DNA of 64,000 bases from Pedobacter alluvionis (lineage in GTDB: Bacteria > Bacteroidota > Bacteroidia > Sphingobacteriales > Sphingobacteriaceae). The DNA lies in assembly GCF_003664035.1 (NCBI RefSeq), contig NZ_RCCK01000015.1, positions 1 to 64,000 of the forward strand, given 5' to 3'. Every line of letters starts with the position of its first letter. Position 1 is the first letter of the stretch. Positions 24,839 through 36,900 of the stretch are shown here, piece by piece. The position numbers were made by a program, and so were the translations under genes. The notes beneath the pieces were generated by a model that was given only the letters and a program-made list of their open reading frames with translations, ran no database searches and was not told where the DNA came from.

Positions 24839-26257
24839 TTGAAGAAATACAGCTCTCTTAAGGAGATTCAAACACTCATTTCGCAAAAGCAATTAACTTT
24901 ACCCGATTTATTAGCTTATTATTTTAAGCAAATTGAACAAAATGAACACCTCAATGCATTTAATGAGGTGTTTTTTTTATCGGCCGAAGTTCAGGCGAAA
25001 GCGATACAGCAGAAAATAGAAGATGGTACTGCGGGTAAACTCGCTGGGATGGTAATTGGTATTAAGGATAATATTTGTTATGAAGGCCATATCGTTACGG
25101 CATCATCAAAGATGCTCGAAGGCTTTGTATCTCCATATTCTTCTACAGTTGTGCAACGTTTGTTACAGGAAGATGCCGTTATTATCGGCCGCTTAAACTG
25201 TGATGAATTCGCTATGGGCGGCTCCAATGAAACGTCATATTATGGGGTTGCTAAAAATGCGGCAAATCCCGAACTTGTTCCGGGTGGATCTTCAGGCGGC
25301 TCTGCTGTTGCCGTTCAGGCCGATATGTGTTTGTCTGCCCTGGGTACCGATACTGGTGGTTCGGTAAGACAACCGGCTGCTTTTTGTGGACAAATAGGAC
25401 TTAAACCGACCTACGGACGTATTTCAAGGTATGGCGTTATTGCTTATGCTTCCTCTTTCGATCAGGTTGGTCCCATTACATCTTCAGTAGAAGATGCTGC
25501 TTTGCTCTTACAGGTTTTAGCTGGTGCTGACGATTATGATTCTACAGTTTCTCCTGTTGCAGTACCCGATTATCCTGCCCATTTGAATGAGCGTAAAAAA
25601 CAAAAAATAGCAGTATTAAAGGAAACTATTGAGAGCGAAGCCCTTAATCCCGAAATCAAATCTGCTATTTTAAAATCAATCGAACAGCTTAAGGCTGATG
25701 GTCACTCTGTTGAGTATGTTTCTTTTGATCTGTTGGATTATCTGGTTCCTGCCTATTATATTTTAACAACGGCCGAAGCTTCTTCCAACCTTTCGCGTTA
25801 TGATGGTGTTCATTACGGACATCGTAATATGGAAGCAAAATCCCTGAATGAACTTTATAAATTATCGCGTGCCGAAGGCTTTGGCGAAGAAGTAAAACGC
25901 CGCATCCTTTTGGGTACTTTTGTTTTAAGTGCAGGGTATTACGATGCATATTATCAAAAAGCACAACAGGTTCGTCGATTGATTAGAGAAAAAATGGATC
26001 TTCTGTTTCAGGATTACGATCTTATTCTGTCTCCTGTGGCGCCAACAGCAGCTTTTAAAATTGGTGATCATGTTCAGGATGCAATTGTGATGTACATGGC
26101 CGATATTTTTACCGTATTACCTTCTTTAAGCGGCAATCCGGCAATTGCTTTGCCAATAGGCAATAATGCGGCAGGTTTACCGTTAAGTATACAATTTACA
26201 GCCAAACATTTTGAGGAAGATAAGCTTCTGGCTTTTTCTCAGGCATTTTTATCATAG
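24839..26257 (+). CDS. gatA: Asp-tRNA(Asn)/Glu-tRNA(Gln) amidotransferase subunit A
   Basis: This 472-residue amidase-signature subunit releases ammonia from glutamine for GatB. Catalytic residues of the Lys-Ser-Ser triad are visible: Lys in GIKDNI near 78, cis-Ser in GTDTGGSVRQPAAF and the nucleophile in GGSSGGSAVAV. The start is TTG, 18 nt after the second tatA stop; no in-frame ATG comes before the conserved AGMVIGIKDN region. A terminator-like hairpin lies inside the 5' part of the gene (24945-24978). gatB and gatC are not in the window. Confidence 0.95.
   Translation: MKKYSSLKEIQTLISQKQLTLPDLLAYYFKQIEQNEHLNAFNEVFFLSAEVQAKAIQQKIEDGTAGKLAGMVIGIKDNICYEGHIVTASSKMLEGFVSPYSSTVVQRLLQEDAVIIGRLNCDEFAMGGSNETSYYGVAKNAANPELVPGGSSGGSAVAVQADMCLSALGTDTGGSVRQPAAFCGQIGLKPTYGRISRYGVIAYASSFDQVGPITSSVEDAALLLQVLAGADDYDSTVSPVAVPDYPAHLNERKKQKIAVLKETIESEALNPEIKSAILKSIEQLKADGHSVEYVSFDLLDYLVPAYYILTTAEASSNLSRYDGVHYGHRNMEAKSLNELYKLSRAEGFGEEVKRRILLGTFVLSAGYYDAYYQKAQQVRRLIREKMDLLFQDYDLILSPVAPTAAFKIGDHVQDAIVMYMADIFTVLPSLSGNPAIALPIGNNAAGLPLSIQFTAKHFEEDKLLAFSQAFLS
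24945..24978 (+). terminator. Terminator-like hairpin inside gatA coding sequence
   Basis: AACACCTCA (24945-24953) pairs perfectly with TGAGGTGTT (24964-24972) around a 10-nt loop. The right arm runs into eight consecutive T residues (24971-24978). It starts about 105 nt after the TTG start. It could stop transcription when gatA translation is weak. It may also be chance, as it encodes ordinary residues. Confidence 0.5.
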
Positions 26258-26463
26258 TTTTATCGTCATTGCGGGTTACGAAGCAATTTTAATGCAAAAG
26301 GCATTATAGTAAGTATGGCAATGGCATTTTATTAACTGTTTTCCAGGCGTAGTCTGGAAGGTTCGTAGATTGTTAACTTTCCTTATTGTGGGAGAAAAAG
26401 GAATCTGTTTAAAGGTTTGTGAAAACACAAACTACGGTTAATGAAAATTTGAACCAATAGCCC
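26258..26463. repeat. Intergenic spacer with CGTCATTGCG-type dispersed repeat
   Basis: CGTCATTGCGGGTTACGAAGC (26269 onward) resembles the dispersed intergenic phrases of related genomes and the CGTCATTTCGA repeats at 42291 and 49567. A small hairpin, TTCCAG/CTGGAA, lies at 26341-26359. No gene is seen. Confidence 0.4.
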
Positions 26464-27867
26464 ATGATTAAAAAATTACTTTTTGCTTCAATTTGTGCTT
26501 GTTTAGGATACGTTTCTTCCTCTTCTGCGCAACAAACACTCAAACTGGATAGTCTTCCGAAGATTTATAACAACATCTTTATCAATACCGATACTGTAGC
26601 TGTACCAGTTGTTTCTGAAAACCCATTAACCATGGGACAGAACTTTATCTACAAGCTCAGGCTGGATTCTATTGCTAAAACGGTACCCCTTCCATACAAC
26701 GAATACGTTCAGCAGTATATCGATATTTATGCCAAGCGCAAAGATATGTTCGGTAAAATGATCGGCTTATCAAGTTATTACTTTCCGATTTTTGATAAGG
26801 CTTTAAAAGACTATAACATTCCGCAGGAAATAAAATATTTAACTATCGTCGAATCGCAGATGAATCCGCATGCGATTTCGAGAGTAGGGGCAACGGGTAT
26901 CTGGCAGTTTATGTTTGGTACTGGAAAGGCCTATGGGCTTAAGATGGATAATTTTGTAGATGAGCGCAAAGACCCTATCCAGGCCAGTTATGCTGCGGCA
27001 GCCTATTTTAGAGATGCTTTTGAAGAACTTGGCGATTGGTTGTTGGCCATTGCTGCTTATAACTGCGGAAAAGGGAACGTTAATCGTGCTATTGAAAAAG
27101 CTGGATCAAGGGATTTTTGGGTAATCAGACAGTTTTTGCCTAAGGAAACCAGAAACTATGTACCGGCATTTATTGCTGCGGTTTATGTGATGAACTATTC
27201 CCACAAACATCAGATTACGGCACAGGCTTCGAACATGTTCTTAAAAACTGATACCGTTCAAACTACCCGTTTTGTTTCGCTATCTACACTTGCAAAAGTG
27301 TTGAATATTGATGAGACGGCGATTATAGCCTTAAATCCATCCTACAAGAAAAAGATTGTAAACGGTACAGATGATGAGCCAAAGCGTATTGTAATGCCAA
27401 AGTTAAGGGATATCGACTATGCCGGTATTTATGATGTGTTAAACAATCAGGAAGTGGATGTAAACATGAAAGTGGTGGCTGCCAGTACCGACGATGTAAG
27501 GGATTTAAGAAAGAAAAAAACTAAAAGTATAGCTACATCGGCTGTAGTTTATCATAAAGTTACCTCAGGACAAAGTTTAACAGCCATTGCCGAAAAATAT
27601 GGTGTAGAAGTACAGGATTTAAGGGTTTGGAACGGTTTAAAAAGCAAAACGCTGGTGCCAGGACAAAGATTAAAGATCTACGCCAAAAGCCGTACGCCAT
27701 TAAAAGTACCACCATCATTTTTAAGTTACAAGGTTAAAACCGGCGATACCCTGTCTGAAATTGCAGAGAAATTTGAGGGTGCAACCGTTCAAAGTATCAG
27801 AAGAGACAACCGTTTATCAAAAGCAGGGTTGCAAGTTGGAATGATATTGAAGATTACTAAGGGATAA
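26464..27867 (+). CDS. MltD-like lytic transglycosylase with two LysM domains
   Basis: This 467-residue exported enzyme has a signal peptide (ending SSSSAQ), then an SLT domain (about 95-260) with the catalytic Glu in TIVESQMNPHAISRVGATGIWQFM, and AAYNCGKGNVNRAI. Two LysM peptidoglycan-binding repeats close the protein (about 360-405, HKVTSGQSLTAIAEKYGVEV, and 420-465, YKVKTGDTLSEIAEKF). It cleaves the MurNAc-GlcNAc bond to give 1,6-anhydro ends. It follows gatA after 206 bp with its own promoter region. Confidence 0.94.
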   Translation: MIKKLLFASICACLGYVSSSSAQQTLKLDSLPKIYNNIFINTDTVAVPVVSENPLTMGQNFIYKLRLDSIAKTVPLPYNEYVQQYIDIYAKRKDMFGKMIGLSSYYFPIFDKALKDYNIPQEIKYLTIVESQMNPHAISRVGATGIWQFMFGTGKAYGLKMDNFVDERKDPIQASYAAAAYFRDAFEELGDWLLAIAAYNCGKGNVNRAIEKAGSRDFWVIRQFLPKETRNYVPAFIAAVYVMNYSHKHQITAQASNMFLKTDTVQTTRFVSLSTLAKVLNIDETAIIALNPSYKKKIVNGTDDEPKRIVMPKLRDIDYAGIYDVLNNQEVDVNMKVVAASTDDVRDLRKKKTKSIATSAVVYHKVTSGQSLTAIAEKYGVEVQDLRVWNGLKSKTLVPGQRLKIYAKSRTPLKVPPSFLSYKVKTGDTLSEIAEKFEGATVQSIRRDNRLSKAGLQVGMILKITKG

Positions 27868-28021
27868 TACCTTAAACTGAACCATGATTTCTTATTGGTC
27901 AAGTATTCTGAAATCGCCTGGTAACAATTGGTTTAATCTATTTGGCGTTACCAGCAGATTAGTTTCGCATCTGGTTTAATTTATGAACAGCTTTTTATTT
28001 TAAGCCTCATAAAAAGAATTG

Positions 28022-28029
28022 TACCTTTG
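28022..28029 (+). promoter_or_regulatory. -7 promoter box of maeB
   Basis: TACCTTTG is a full match to TAnnTTTG, 23 bp before the maeB ATG. It would drive maeB, ruvA and perhaps sprA. Confidence 0.5.
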
Positions 28030-28052
28030 CGGCGTCACTAATAAGTTACTTA

Positions 28053-30374
28053 ATGAGTAATACGAATAGAAAGCAAGATGCGTTGGATTACCACTCGCAG
28101 GGCCGTCCCGGAAAGATACAAGTAGTACCTACTAAACCAACAACATCGCAAAGGGATTTAACCCTGGCATACTCTCCAGGAGTTGCAGAGCCTTGTTTAA
28201 AAATAGCAAATAATACAGAGGATGTTTACAAATATACCGCTAAAGGTAATTTAGTTGCAGTAATCAGTAACGGAACAGCCGTTTTGGGGCTGGGCAACAT
28301 CGGTCCTGAAGCAAGTAAACCGGTAATGGAAGGCAAAGGTCTTCTATTTAAAATATTCTCCGACATCGATGTATTTGATTTGGAACTGGATACCGAAAAT
28401 GTAGATGATTTTGTAAAAATCGTTAAAGCTTTGGAGCCAACTTTTGGGGGGATTAATCTGGAAGATATTAAGGCCCCGGAGTGTTTTGAGATTGAACGCC
28501 GTTTAAAACAGGAGATGAATATTCCTGTAATGCACGATGATCAACATGGAACAGCCATTATTTCTGGTGCAGCATTATTAAATGCCTGCGAAATTCAAAA
28601 AAAGAAAATAGATAAAATCCAGGTTGTGGTGAGTGGTGCTGGTGCTGCTGCAGTTTCCTGCTCTAAAATGTACCTGAGTTTAGGGGTTAAAAAAGAGAAT
28701 TTGGTGATGTTCGATATCAATGGATTAATTGATATCCACCGTACCGATCTGGATGATATCCGCATGAGCTTTGCGACCACCAGAAAAGGTATTTCTAATA
28801 TCGGGGAGGCCATGAAAGGGGCTGATGTTTTTATTGGACTTTCAGCAGCAAATGTCATTTCTCCGGATATGTTGGTGGGGATGGCCAAAAACCCAATTGT
28901 TTTCGCAATGGCGAATCCAAATCCTGAAATTGCCTATGAAGTGGCAATTAAAACCCGTAAGGATCTGATCATGGCGACAGGTCGTTCTGATTATCCGAAC
29001 CAGGTGAATAATGTACTGGGTTTTCCTTACATTTTCCGTGGAGCGCTTGATGTTAGGGCAACCAGTATCAATGAAGCCATGAAAATTGCTGCGGTAAGGG
29101 CAATTGCCGAACTGGCTAAAAAATCGGTTCCAGAAGCCGTTAACCTGGCCTATAATGCGCGTAATTTAAAATTTGGGCGTGATTATATCATTCCAAAACC
29201 TGTTGATTTCAGGTTAATTACCGAAGTATCAACTGCAGTAGCAAAAGCTGCAATTGAAAGTGGCGTAGCCAGAAAAATTATTACCGATTGGGATGCCTAC
29301 AATGAAGAATTAAGGAAACGTTTAGGTTTGGATGATGCCATCATGAGGGCGGTAACGACCAAAGCGAAGATGGATCCTAAACGTGTGGTATTTGCAGAGG
29401 CTGATAACTATAAAATTTTAAAAGCTGCCCAGATTGTAAAAGATGAAAATATCGCCATTCCCATTCTTTTGGGGAATAAAGAGAAGATACAAGCCATTAT
29501 TGATGAGCATGCGCTTGAACTTGGGGGAGTAGAGATCATCGATCAGATGCAGAATCCTGAAAAAACCCAGCAATACGCAGAAGCACTTTTCAAAAAACGC
29601 CAACGCAAGGGAGTTTCTTCGATGCGTGATGCTACAAAACTATTGAGAGACCGTAACTATTATGGCGCTTCGATGGTTGAATTTGGCGAGGCCGATGCCA
29701 TGATTTCTGGTCTGACCAAAAATTATGGTGCTACTATTAAACCTGCCCTGCAGGTGATCGGTGTAGAACCAGGCGTTAAGCGCGTTGCAGGTATGTACAT
29801 GATGATGACCAAAAAAGGTCCTGTTTTCTTTGGCGATACCACTGTAAACGTAGATCCAACTGCAGAAGAGCTGGTTGATATCACGCTGTTGATTGATAAA
29901 TCTGTTAAACAGTTTAACATCAAACCGCGTATTGCCTTATTATCATATTCAAACTTTGGTTCTAACGATGGGGTAACCCCAAACAAAGTAAGGGAAACGG
30001 TAAGGCTTCTTCACCAAAATCACCCTGAAATTGTGGTAGATGGAGAAATGCAGGGAAACTTTGCAATCAACAACGAACTATTACAAGATAATTTCCCATT
30101 TAGCACTTTGGCAGATGCCCCGGCCAACACTTTAGTGTTTCCAAATCTGGAGGCGGGAAACATTGCATACAAATTGTTACAAGAGCTTGGTGGTGCCGAA
30201 GCAGTTGGTCCGATCCTGTTAGGATTGAATAAACCTGTTCATATTGTTCAATTAGGTAGTTCTGTACGTGAAATCGTTAATATGGTTACCATAGCTGTTG
30301 TAGATGTGCAGGCAAAAGAAGAAATTGCAACATCGAAACGAAAAGGTATATTTGGAAAAACAACTAAAAAGTAA
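28053..30374 (+). CDS. maeB: NADP-dependent malic enzyme with C-terminal phosphotransacetylase-like domain
   Basis: This 773-residue MaeB-type enzyme decarboxylates malate to pyruvate. The malic domain (about 20-160) has the tyrosine region TLAYSPGVAEPC and metal residues in INLEDIKAPECFEIE and MHDDQHGTA. The NAD(P) domain has the glycine-rich VVSGAGAAAVSC and ANPNPEI. Residues 430-770 form a phosphotransacetylase-like domain (YGASMVEFGEADAMISG), which in this class is regulatory, typically sensing acetyl-CoA. ruvA follows after 6 bp. Confidence 0.95.
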   Translation: MSNTNRKQDALDYHSQGRPGKIQVVPTKPTTSQRDLTLAYSPGVAEPCLKIANNTEDVYKYTAKGNLVAVISNGTAVLGLGNIGPEASKPVMEGKGLLFKIFSDIDVFDLELDTENVDDFVKIVKALEPTFGGINLEDIKAPECFEIERRLKQEMNIPVMHDDQHGTAIISGAALLNACEIQKKKIDKIQVVVSGAGAAAVSCSKMYLSLGVKKENLVMFDINGLIDIHRTDLDDIRMSFATTRKGISNIGEAMKGADVFIGLSAANVISPDMLVGMAKNPIVFAMANPNPEIAYEVAIKTRKDLIMATGRSDYPNQVNNVLGFPYIFRGALDVRATSINEAMKIAAVRAIAELAKKSVPEAVNLAYNARNLKFGRDYIIPKPVDFRLITEVSTAVAKAAIESGVARKIITDWDAYNEELRKRLGLDDAIMRAVTTKAKMDPKRVVFAEADNYKILKAAQIVKDENIAIPILLGNKEKIQAIIDEHALELGGVEIIDQMQNPEKTQQYAEALFKKRQRKGVSSMRDATKLLRDRNYYGASMVEFGEADAMISGLTKNYGATIKPALQVIGVEPGVKRVAGMYMMMTKKGPVFFGDTTVNVDPTAEELVDITLLIDKSVKQFNIKPRIALLSYSNFGSNDGVTPNKVRETVRLLHQNHPEIVVDGEMQGNFAINNELLQDNFPFSTLADAPANTLVFPNLEAGNIAYKLLQELGGAEAVGPILLGLNKPVHIVQLGSSVREIVNMVTIAVVDVQAKEEIATSKRKGIFGKTTKK

Positions 30375-30380
30375 TATTAC

Positions 30381-30965
30381 ATGTACGCCTATATTGATGG
30401 TAGATTGACATTTAAAAACCCAGCCTATGTTGTGGTTGAAGCCGGAGGTATAGGCTATCATATAAACATTTCATTAAATACATACAGCGCTTTAGGCGAT
30501 GCAGAAAGGTGCAAATTATATACCTGGCTGCATGTAAAAGAAGATGCACATACATTATACGGCTTCGCTGATGAAGGCGAACGCCGTTTATTTTTACATT
30601 TAATTTCGGTATCGGGTATCGGACCTAATACGGGCAGGATGATTTTATCCTCCATTACCCCCGTTGAGATTCAAACTGCAATTGTTAAGGCGGATTTGCC
30701 ACTCATACAGCGGATTAAGGGTTTAGGTGCAAAAACCGCACAACGCCTGGTTTTGGAACTGCAGGATAAGTTAAAAAAAGAAGGTGCTGACTCATTAATT
30801 TCTATGCCTCAGTACAATACTGTTAAAGATGAGGCGTTATCAGCATTGGTAATGCTCGGATTCGCCAAACAAACCGCCGAAAAAACTATAGATCAGATAT
30901 TAAAAGTGACAGAGGGAAGTCTTTCGGTAGAGCAACTAATTAAACAAGCTTTGAAAACTTTATAG
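30381..30965 (+). CDS. ruvA: Holliday junction branch migration protein RuvA
   Basis: This 194-residue DNA-binding subunit holds the Holliday junction while RuvB drives branch migration. Domain I is an OB fold (MYAYIDGRLTFKNPAYVVVE, GIGYHINI). Domain II has helix-hairpin-helix motifs (VSGIGPNTGRMIL, IKGLGAKTAQRLVLEL). Domain III, residues about 148-194, would contact RuvB (EALSALVMLGFAKQTAEKTI). It lies between maeB (6 bp) and sprA (11 bp), the usual Bacteroidota order ruvA-sprA. Confidence 0.96.
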   Translation: MYAYIDGRLTFKNPAYVVVEAGGIGYHINISLNTYSALGDAERCKLYTWLHVKEDAHTLYGFADEGERRLFLHLISVSGIGPNTGRMILSSITPVEIQTAIVKADLPLIQRIKGLGAKTAQRLVLELQDKLKKEGADSLISMPQYNTVKDEALSALVMLGFAKQTAEKTIDQILKVTEGSLSVEQLIKQALKTL

Positions 30966-30976
30966 ATTTAACGCCT

Positions 30977-33900
30977 TTGAATAGAATATCTAGATTTCTG
31001 TTTCTCATTCCTCTTTTTTTAATTGCTTCTCAAACCACTTATGCTCAAGTTGTTCCAGGCAAAACGGATACTATTACCCCAAAAAACAATTTTAGTCTAC
31101 GGGAAAAAGAACGTTTAGGGCTTAGTCCGGCAGTTAATCCATTTTATCCATCACCTGGTAATTTAAAGCGTGTTGTAGAATACGATGCAAAAAACAGGCG
31201 TTATGTTGTTAAAGAACTCATCGGCGAAAACTTCGTTCTCAACACCCAATACCTTACCATTGATGAGTACCAAAGGCTGGTAAACAGTGAAATAAAAAGG
31301 GGTAACTGGCGTAGCATTTCTAATGCTGAAGTGAGCGACTATAGAAGCACCGGTATTATTCCGCAGATTCAGGTAAACAGTAAAGCCTTTGAAAAACTAT
31401 TTGGAGGCACAACGATTGATATTCAGCCGCGTGGTGAGGCCGAGCTTACTTTTTTAGGAAGGGTAAATAAAAATGAAAACCCGCTTTTTAACGAAAGACA
31501 AAGGGTACAAACCAATTTTGATTTTAACCAAAGGATCCAGATGGACCTGGTTGGAAATATTGGAACCAAGCTAAAAATAAAAAGTAACTATAATACAGAA
31601 GCGCAGTTTGATTTTGAAAACCAAATCAAACTGGATTATACAGGCGGTGTAGATGACATTATTCAAAAAATAGAAGCCGGGAATGTGAGTTTGCCTTTAA
31701 ATACCTCATTGATTACTGGAACACAGGCACTTTTTGGGATAAAAACACAGCTAAAATTCGGGCGTTTAAACGTAACGAGTGTTTATACCCAACAAAAATC
31801 TCAATCCAGAGAGATTAAAATTACCAATGGGGCACAGCAAAATACCACTACGGTAAATATCGATAGCTACGAAGCCAATAAACATTATTTCCTGTCGCAA
31901 TATTTTAGAAATAACTATAACAAAAACCTGGCTAACGCACCAATTATTACCTCTCCGATCCAGATTACCAAAATTGAGGTTTGGATTACCAATAAAGCAG
32001 GAAATACCACCGACTCCAGAGATGTATTGGGTTTGATGGATTTGGGTGAAAACGTTCCTTTTAACAATAATTTAATTACCGGAGGTACTTCTGGTCTGCC
32101 GGCAGGAACTACCGCTACTGGTTTTCCACAGCAATCAAACAACTTGATCTCGCAATTAAATGCTTATCAGGGTGGTGCTATCAGGCAGACAAATTCTAAT
32201 GCTGTTCTTTCTTTCTTCCAAACAACGCCAGCTAACAGTAGCAATACCGATAATTTTGCTAAATTGGTTTATGCTAGAAAGTTAACAGATCGCGAATTTA
32301 CTTTTCAGCCACAACTGGGTTATTTATCGTTAAATAATCCGCTAAATGCCGACGAAGTTTTAGCAGTTGCCTATCGCTATACCTATAACGGGGTGGAGTA
32401 TCAGGTGGGTGAGTTTTCTACCGATGTTTCTTTTGATGCGGCTAATCCAAAAGTACTTTATGCCAAATTACTAAAGAACGAAACCACTAAGATCCAGCTT
32501 CCAACATGGGATCTGATGATGAAAAATATTTACTCTATCGGCGGATATCAGATCAGCAGTCAGAATTTTAAACTTGATATTTACCGTATCGATAACGAAA
32601 CAGGGGTGGACAATCCGGTAATGACAGAAGGTCAGAATACCGCTAATAAACAGTGGATTGCCCTGACCGAATTCGATCGCTTAAATCAGCAGAATGAGCG
32701 GAGACCAGATGGAGTTTTCGATTTTGTAGCTGCAAATAATGCTTTTGGTTCTTATTCTACGGCAAGTAATGCTAACCAGGCCAGTATGTTTGGTGTAGGT
32801 AGCAATGGGCAAACCTCATTGGTTACCAATACCAATTCGGGTTATATCACTATCGATCCGGCAAACGGGAGGATTATTTTTCCTGTGATTGAACCCTTTG
32901 GTAAAGATTTGGCTGCAAAGTTTTTGCCGGGCGAACAGGCATTGATCAATAAATATACGTTTACTGCACTTTACGATTCAACACAAACCATCGCGAGGCA
33001 GCTGTTTCAAAACCAAAACAGGTATACCATTAAGGTAAATTACCAGTCTGATATTTCTTCTGAGTTCAGCTTAAACGCCATTAATGTTCCGGAAGGATCG
33101 GTAAAGGTTTTTGCAGGAACAATGCCGCTGACCGAAGGAGTAGATTTTACGGTCGATTATCAGGGTGGACGTGTAAGTATCATCAACCAGGCACTTTTGG
33201 TATCTGGTCAACCCATTAGAATCACCACAGAAAATAGTGAAACCTTTGGTCTGCAACAGCGGTCGCTTTTCGGAACCCGTTTAGATTATCGTGTAAACAA
33301 TAAACTAAACCTGGGGGGTACGATTATGAACCTGACCGAAAAACCTTTAACCCAAAAGGTAAACATCGGCGAAGAACCCATCTCGAATACCATTTGGGGA
33401 GCAGATATTAACTATAGTTCACCTTCGCGGTTTTTAACAAAACTGGTTGATAAACTTCCTTTCATTTCAACTAAAGCACCGTCAAGTGTAACGTTTTACG
33501 GTGAATTTGCTCAACTGATACCAGGTCACCCAAGGGCGCTGAATTTTGCCGGTAGTAAAAACGGGGTAAGTTATTTAGATGATTTTGAAGCATCGAGATC
33601 GGTAATCGATTTAAAGAGTGCCATTGCCTGGCAGCTGTCTGGTACGCCACAGCTTTTCTCAGAGTTTGATAAATCCAATGATTTATCTTATGGTTACAAT
33701 AGGGCAAGAATTGCATTTTATAACATCGACCCAACTTTTTATAATTCTGCGGCATCTACCACTCCGACCAATATCAGGGGCAACCAGGGAGAACTTTCCA
33801 ATCACTATGTGAGAGAGGTAATTGAGCAGGAGGTTTTTCCTTTTAAGGAAACGGCAACCGGGCAGGCCTTAAACCTTACCACTTTGGATGTAGCCTTTTA

Positions 33901-36900
33901 TCCAACCGTTAGGGGACCTTATAATTTCCGTACCACTGATTTTAGGCCAGATGGAAGTTTGTTGCAACCCAGAAATAATTGGGGAGGTTTTCAGCGAAAG
34001 ATTGAAACAAACGATTTTGAAGCGCTAAATGTTGGCTTTATCGAATTTTGGGTAATGGACCCATTTATTTATAAGCCAAATTCGGCAGGTGGAGATATCT
34101 ATTTCAATCTGGGAAATATTTCGGAAGATATTCTTAAAGATGGAAGAAAATCTTTAGAAAATGGTTTGCCTGCAACAAACGATCCGGGCAAATACGATGA
34201 AACCGTTTGGGGACGCGTGCCGAAATTACAACCCGTTGTGCAGGCTTTCGATAACAATGCCAATTCTCGCAGAGCACAGGATGTAGGTTTGGACGGATTA
34301 TCTGATGCTGATGAAAAAGTAAAATTTGCTTCAGCAATTACTCAGATCAAATCGCAGCTAAATGCAACAGCTTCAACTGCTCTTGATGCCGATCCATCAT
34401 CAGATAATTATACTTATTTCAGGGGCCCGGCATTAGATCAGATTAATGCAGGTATTCTTAAACGCTATGAAAAATATAACGGAACTGAAGGGAACTCTAA
34501 AACTTCGCAGCAATCGCAGGAAGAATTAGGGCTTGAAAATTCTGCTTCCACTTCTTTACCCGATGGGGAAGACATCAACCGCGATAATAACATGACGCAA
34601 AGTGATGAGTATTTTCAGTATAAAGTGTCGATGCGCCCGGGAGATTTAAATGTTGGACAGAATTTTATTACAGATAAAGTAACCTCGCAGGTAAAACTGG
34701 CCAATGGAAATACGCAGGCCGTTTCATGGTATCAGTTCAGAATCCCGATTAGCGAGTACCAGGATCGGGTAGGTGGTATTCAGGATTTTAAATCTATCCG
34801 TTTCTTTAGGATGTTTATGACCAATTTTGCTGATACTGCTGTAATGCGTTTCGCGAAGTTACAATTGATCCGCGGGGAATGGAGAGGGTACAATGCTTTG
34901 AACCAGGCCGCACAAGTAATCATCGATCCATCTTTGCCTGCACTTACACCTGATAATTCTACTATTGAAGTATCAACAGTAAACATTGAAGAAAATGGAA
35001 AACGGTCACCAATTCCTTATGTTACCCCTCCAGGCATTCTCCGCGAACGCGACTATAGCAATTATCGTGGCGACACGCGTTTAAATGAGCAATCACTATC
35101 CGTTATCGTAAAATCGTTAAGAGATGGTTATGGTAGGGCTGCATTTAAAACAGCTTACAGCGATTTCAGATCTTACAAACACTTGGAAATGTTTATTCAT
35201 GCCGAGGCGGTTAATAACCAGATTTTAAATGATAATGACGTCGCTGCATTCTTAAGAATCGGAACCGATAACCAGGATAATTATTATGAATATGTAATCC
35301 CGTTAAAGGTAACCAATCCAGGTACAAGCGATCCTGATGCCATTTGGCCGGAAGCCAACAGAATGGATATTGATTTAATTCTTTTTCAAAATGCAAAGTT
35401 AGCCCGTAACGTTGCCAGGCAAGCTAACGGACAACCATGGCCTACAAATGTACCATTTACCTATACCGACGGAACGAGAACAATCATCGTTAAAGGGCAA
35501 CCTGATATGAGCAAAGTTAGGGTATATATGGTGGGTGTTAAAAATCCGCTCCGTGCCGCCAATGATGAACGTAATGATGATGGCCTTGATAAAAATGCGC
35601 TGGTTTGGTTTAACGAATTAAGATTAACTGAATTCGACGAAAGAGGTGGTTGGGCAGCTACCGGAAGATTGAACTTAAAATTAGCCGATTTTGCCGATGT
35701 AAATATTTCCGGAAGTAAATCTACCATCGGTTTTGGATCTATTGATTCGAAAGTGAGCGAGCGGAACCGTGCAGATAATGTATTGCTTGATGTTTCTTCT
35801 GCAATGGAATTAGGCAAGTTTTTGCCGCAAAAATCAGGCGTGAAAATTCCGATGTTTGTGAGTTACTCTAAACAGGTTTCTACTCCGCAATACAATCCAA
35901 GGACACCAGATATTGAGCTTAAAAATGCCTTGGAGCAATCTACAAAAGAACAAAAAGATTCGATTTTAAATTTTGCACAGGATTATACCGTTCGAAGAGG
36001 GATAAACTTTACCAATGTTAGAAAAGAACGGACCAATAACAATAAACCTGTCCGCCTTTGGGATATTGAGAATTTTGCGGCAAGTTATGCTTATACCCAA
36101 TATAATCATCGCGATTTTATTAATCAAAGCAGTATTCAGAATACCTATAGGGCATCGTTGCAGTACAGCTATAGTAAAGAAGCGAAAACGATAGCGCCGT
36201 TTGAAAAGATCATAAAATCCAACATGCTGGCCTTATTAAAGGATTTTAACTTCAGTATTTTTCCAAGTGCGATTAATTTCAGGATTGATGTAGACCGCTT
36301 ATATTCAGAAAATACCTTACGGAATAACGATCCGAATAACACCATCGGGCTTTACCAGAGTGGTTATGGTACTACCTTTAACAAAAACTTTACCATGAGC
36401 CGGGTTTATGGTATCGCATGGAACCTTACCCGTTCGCTACAGTTAGATTTTAATGCCACAAATTATTCGATCATTGATGAACCGGATGGACGAATTGACG
36501 GCATGAAACGCGATACTGTTTGGCAAAACTTAAAACGCTTGGGACGTACAACCGATTATAACCACAATTTAAACGTTACCTATAATTTACCAATTGATAA
36601 AATACCAGGGCTAAACTGGGTTACTGTAAAAACCCGTTATGGTACCAACTTTAACTGGCAAACGGAACCGCTTTCTACCTTACTGGATCCCAATATTAAC
36701 TTGGGTAATACCGTACAAAACAGCAGGACTGTACAGGTTAATCCAACGTTAAACCTGACTACGTTGTACAACAAATTTGGCTTTATCAGGAATGCTGGTA
36801 ATGATCAGGACGGTAGTAAAGTGAAGAACTTTTTTGTCAACATTTTAACCAGTTTAAAAAACGTTAATGCCAGTTTCGTACAAACTAAAGGTATTTTTCT

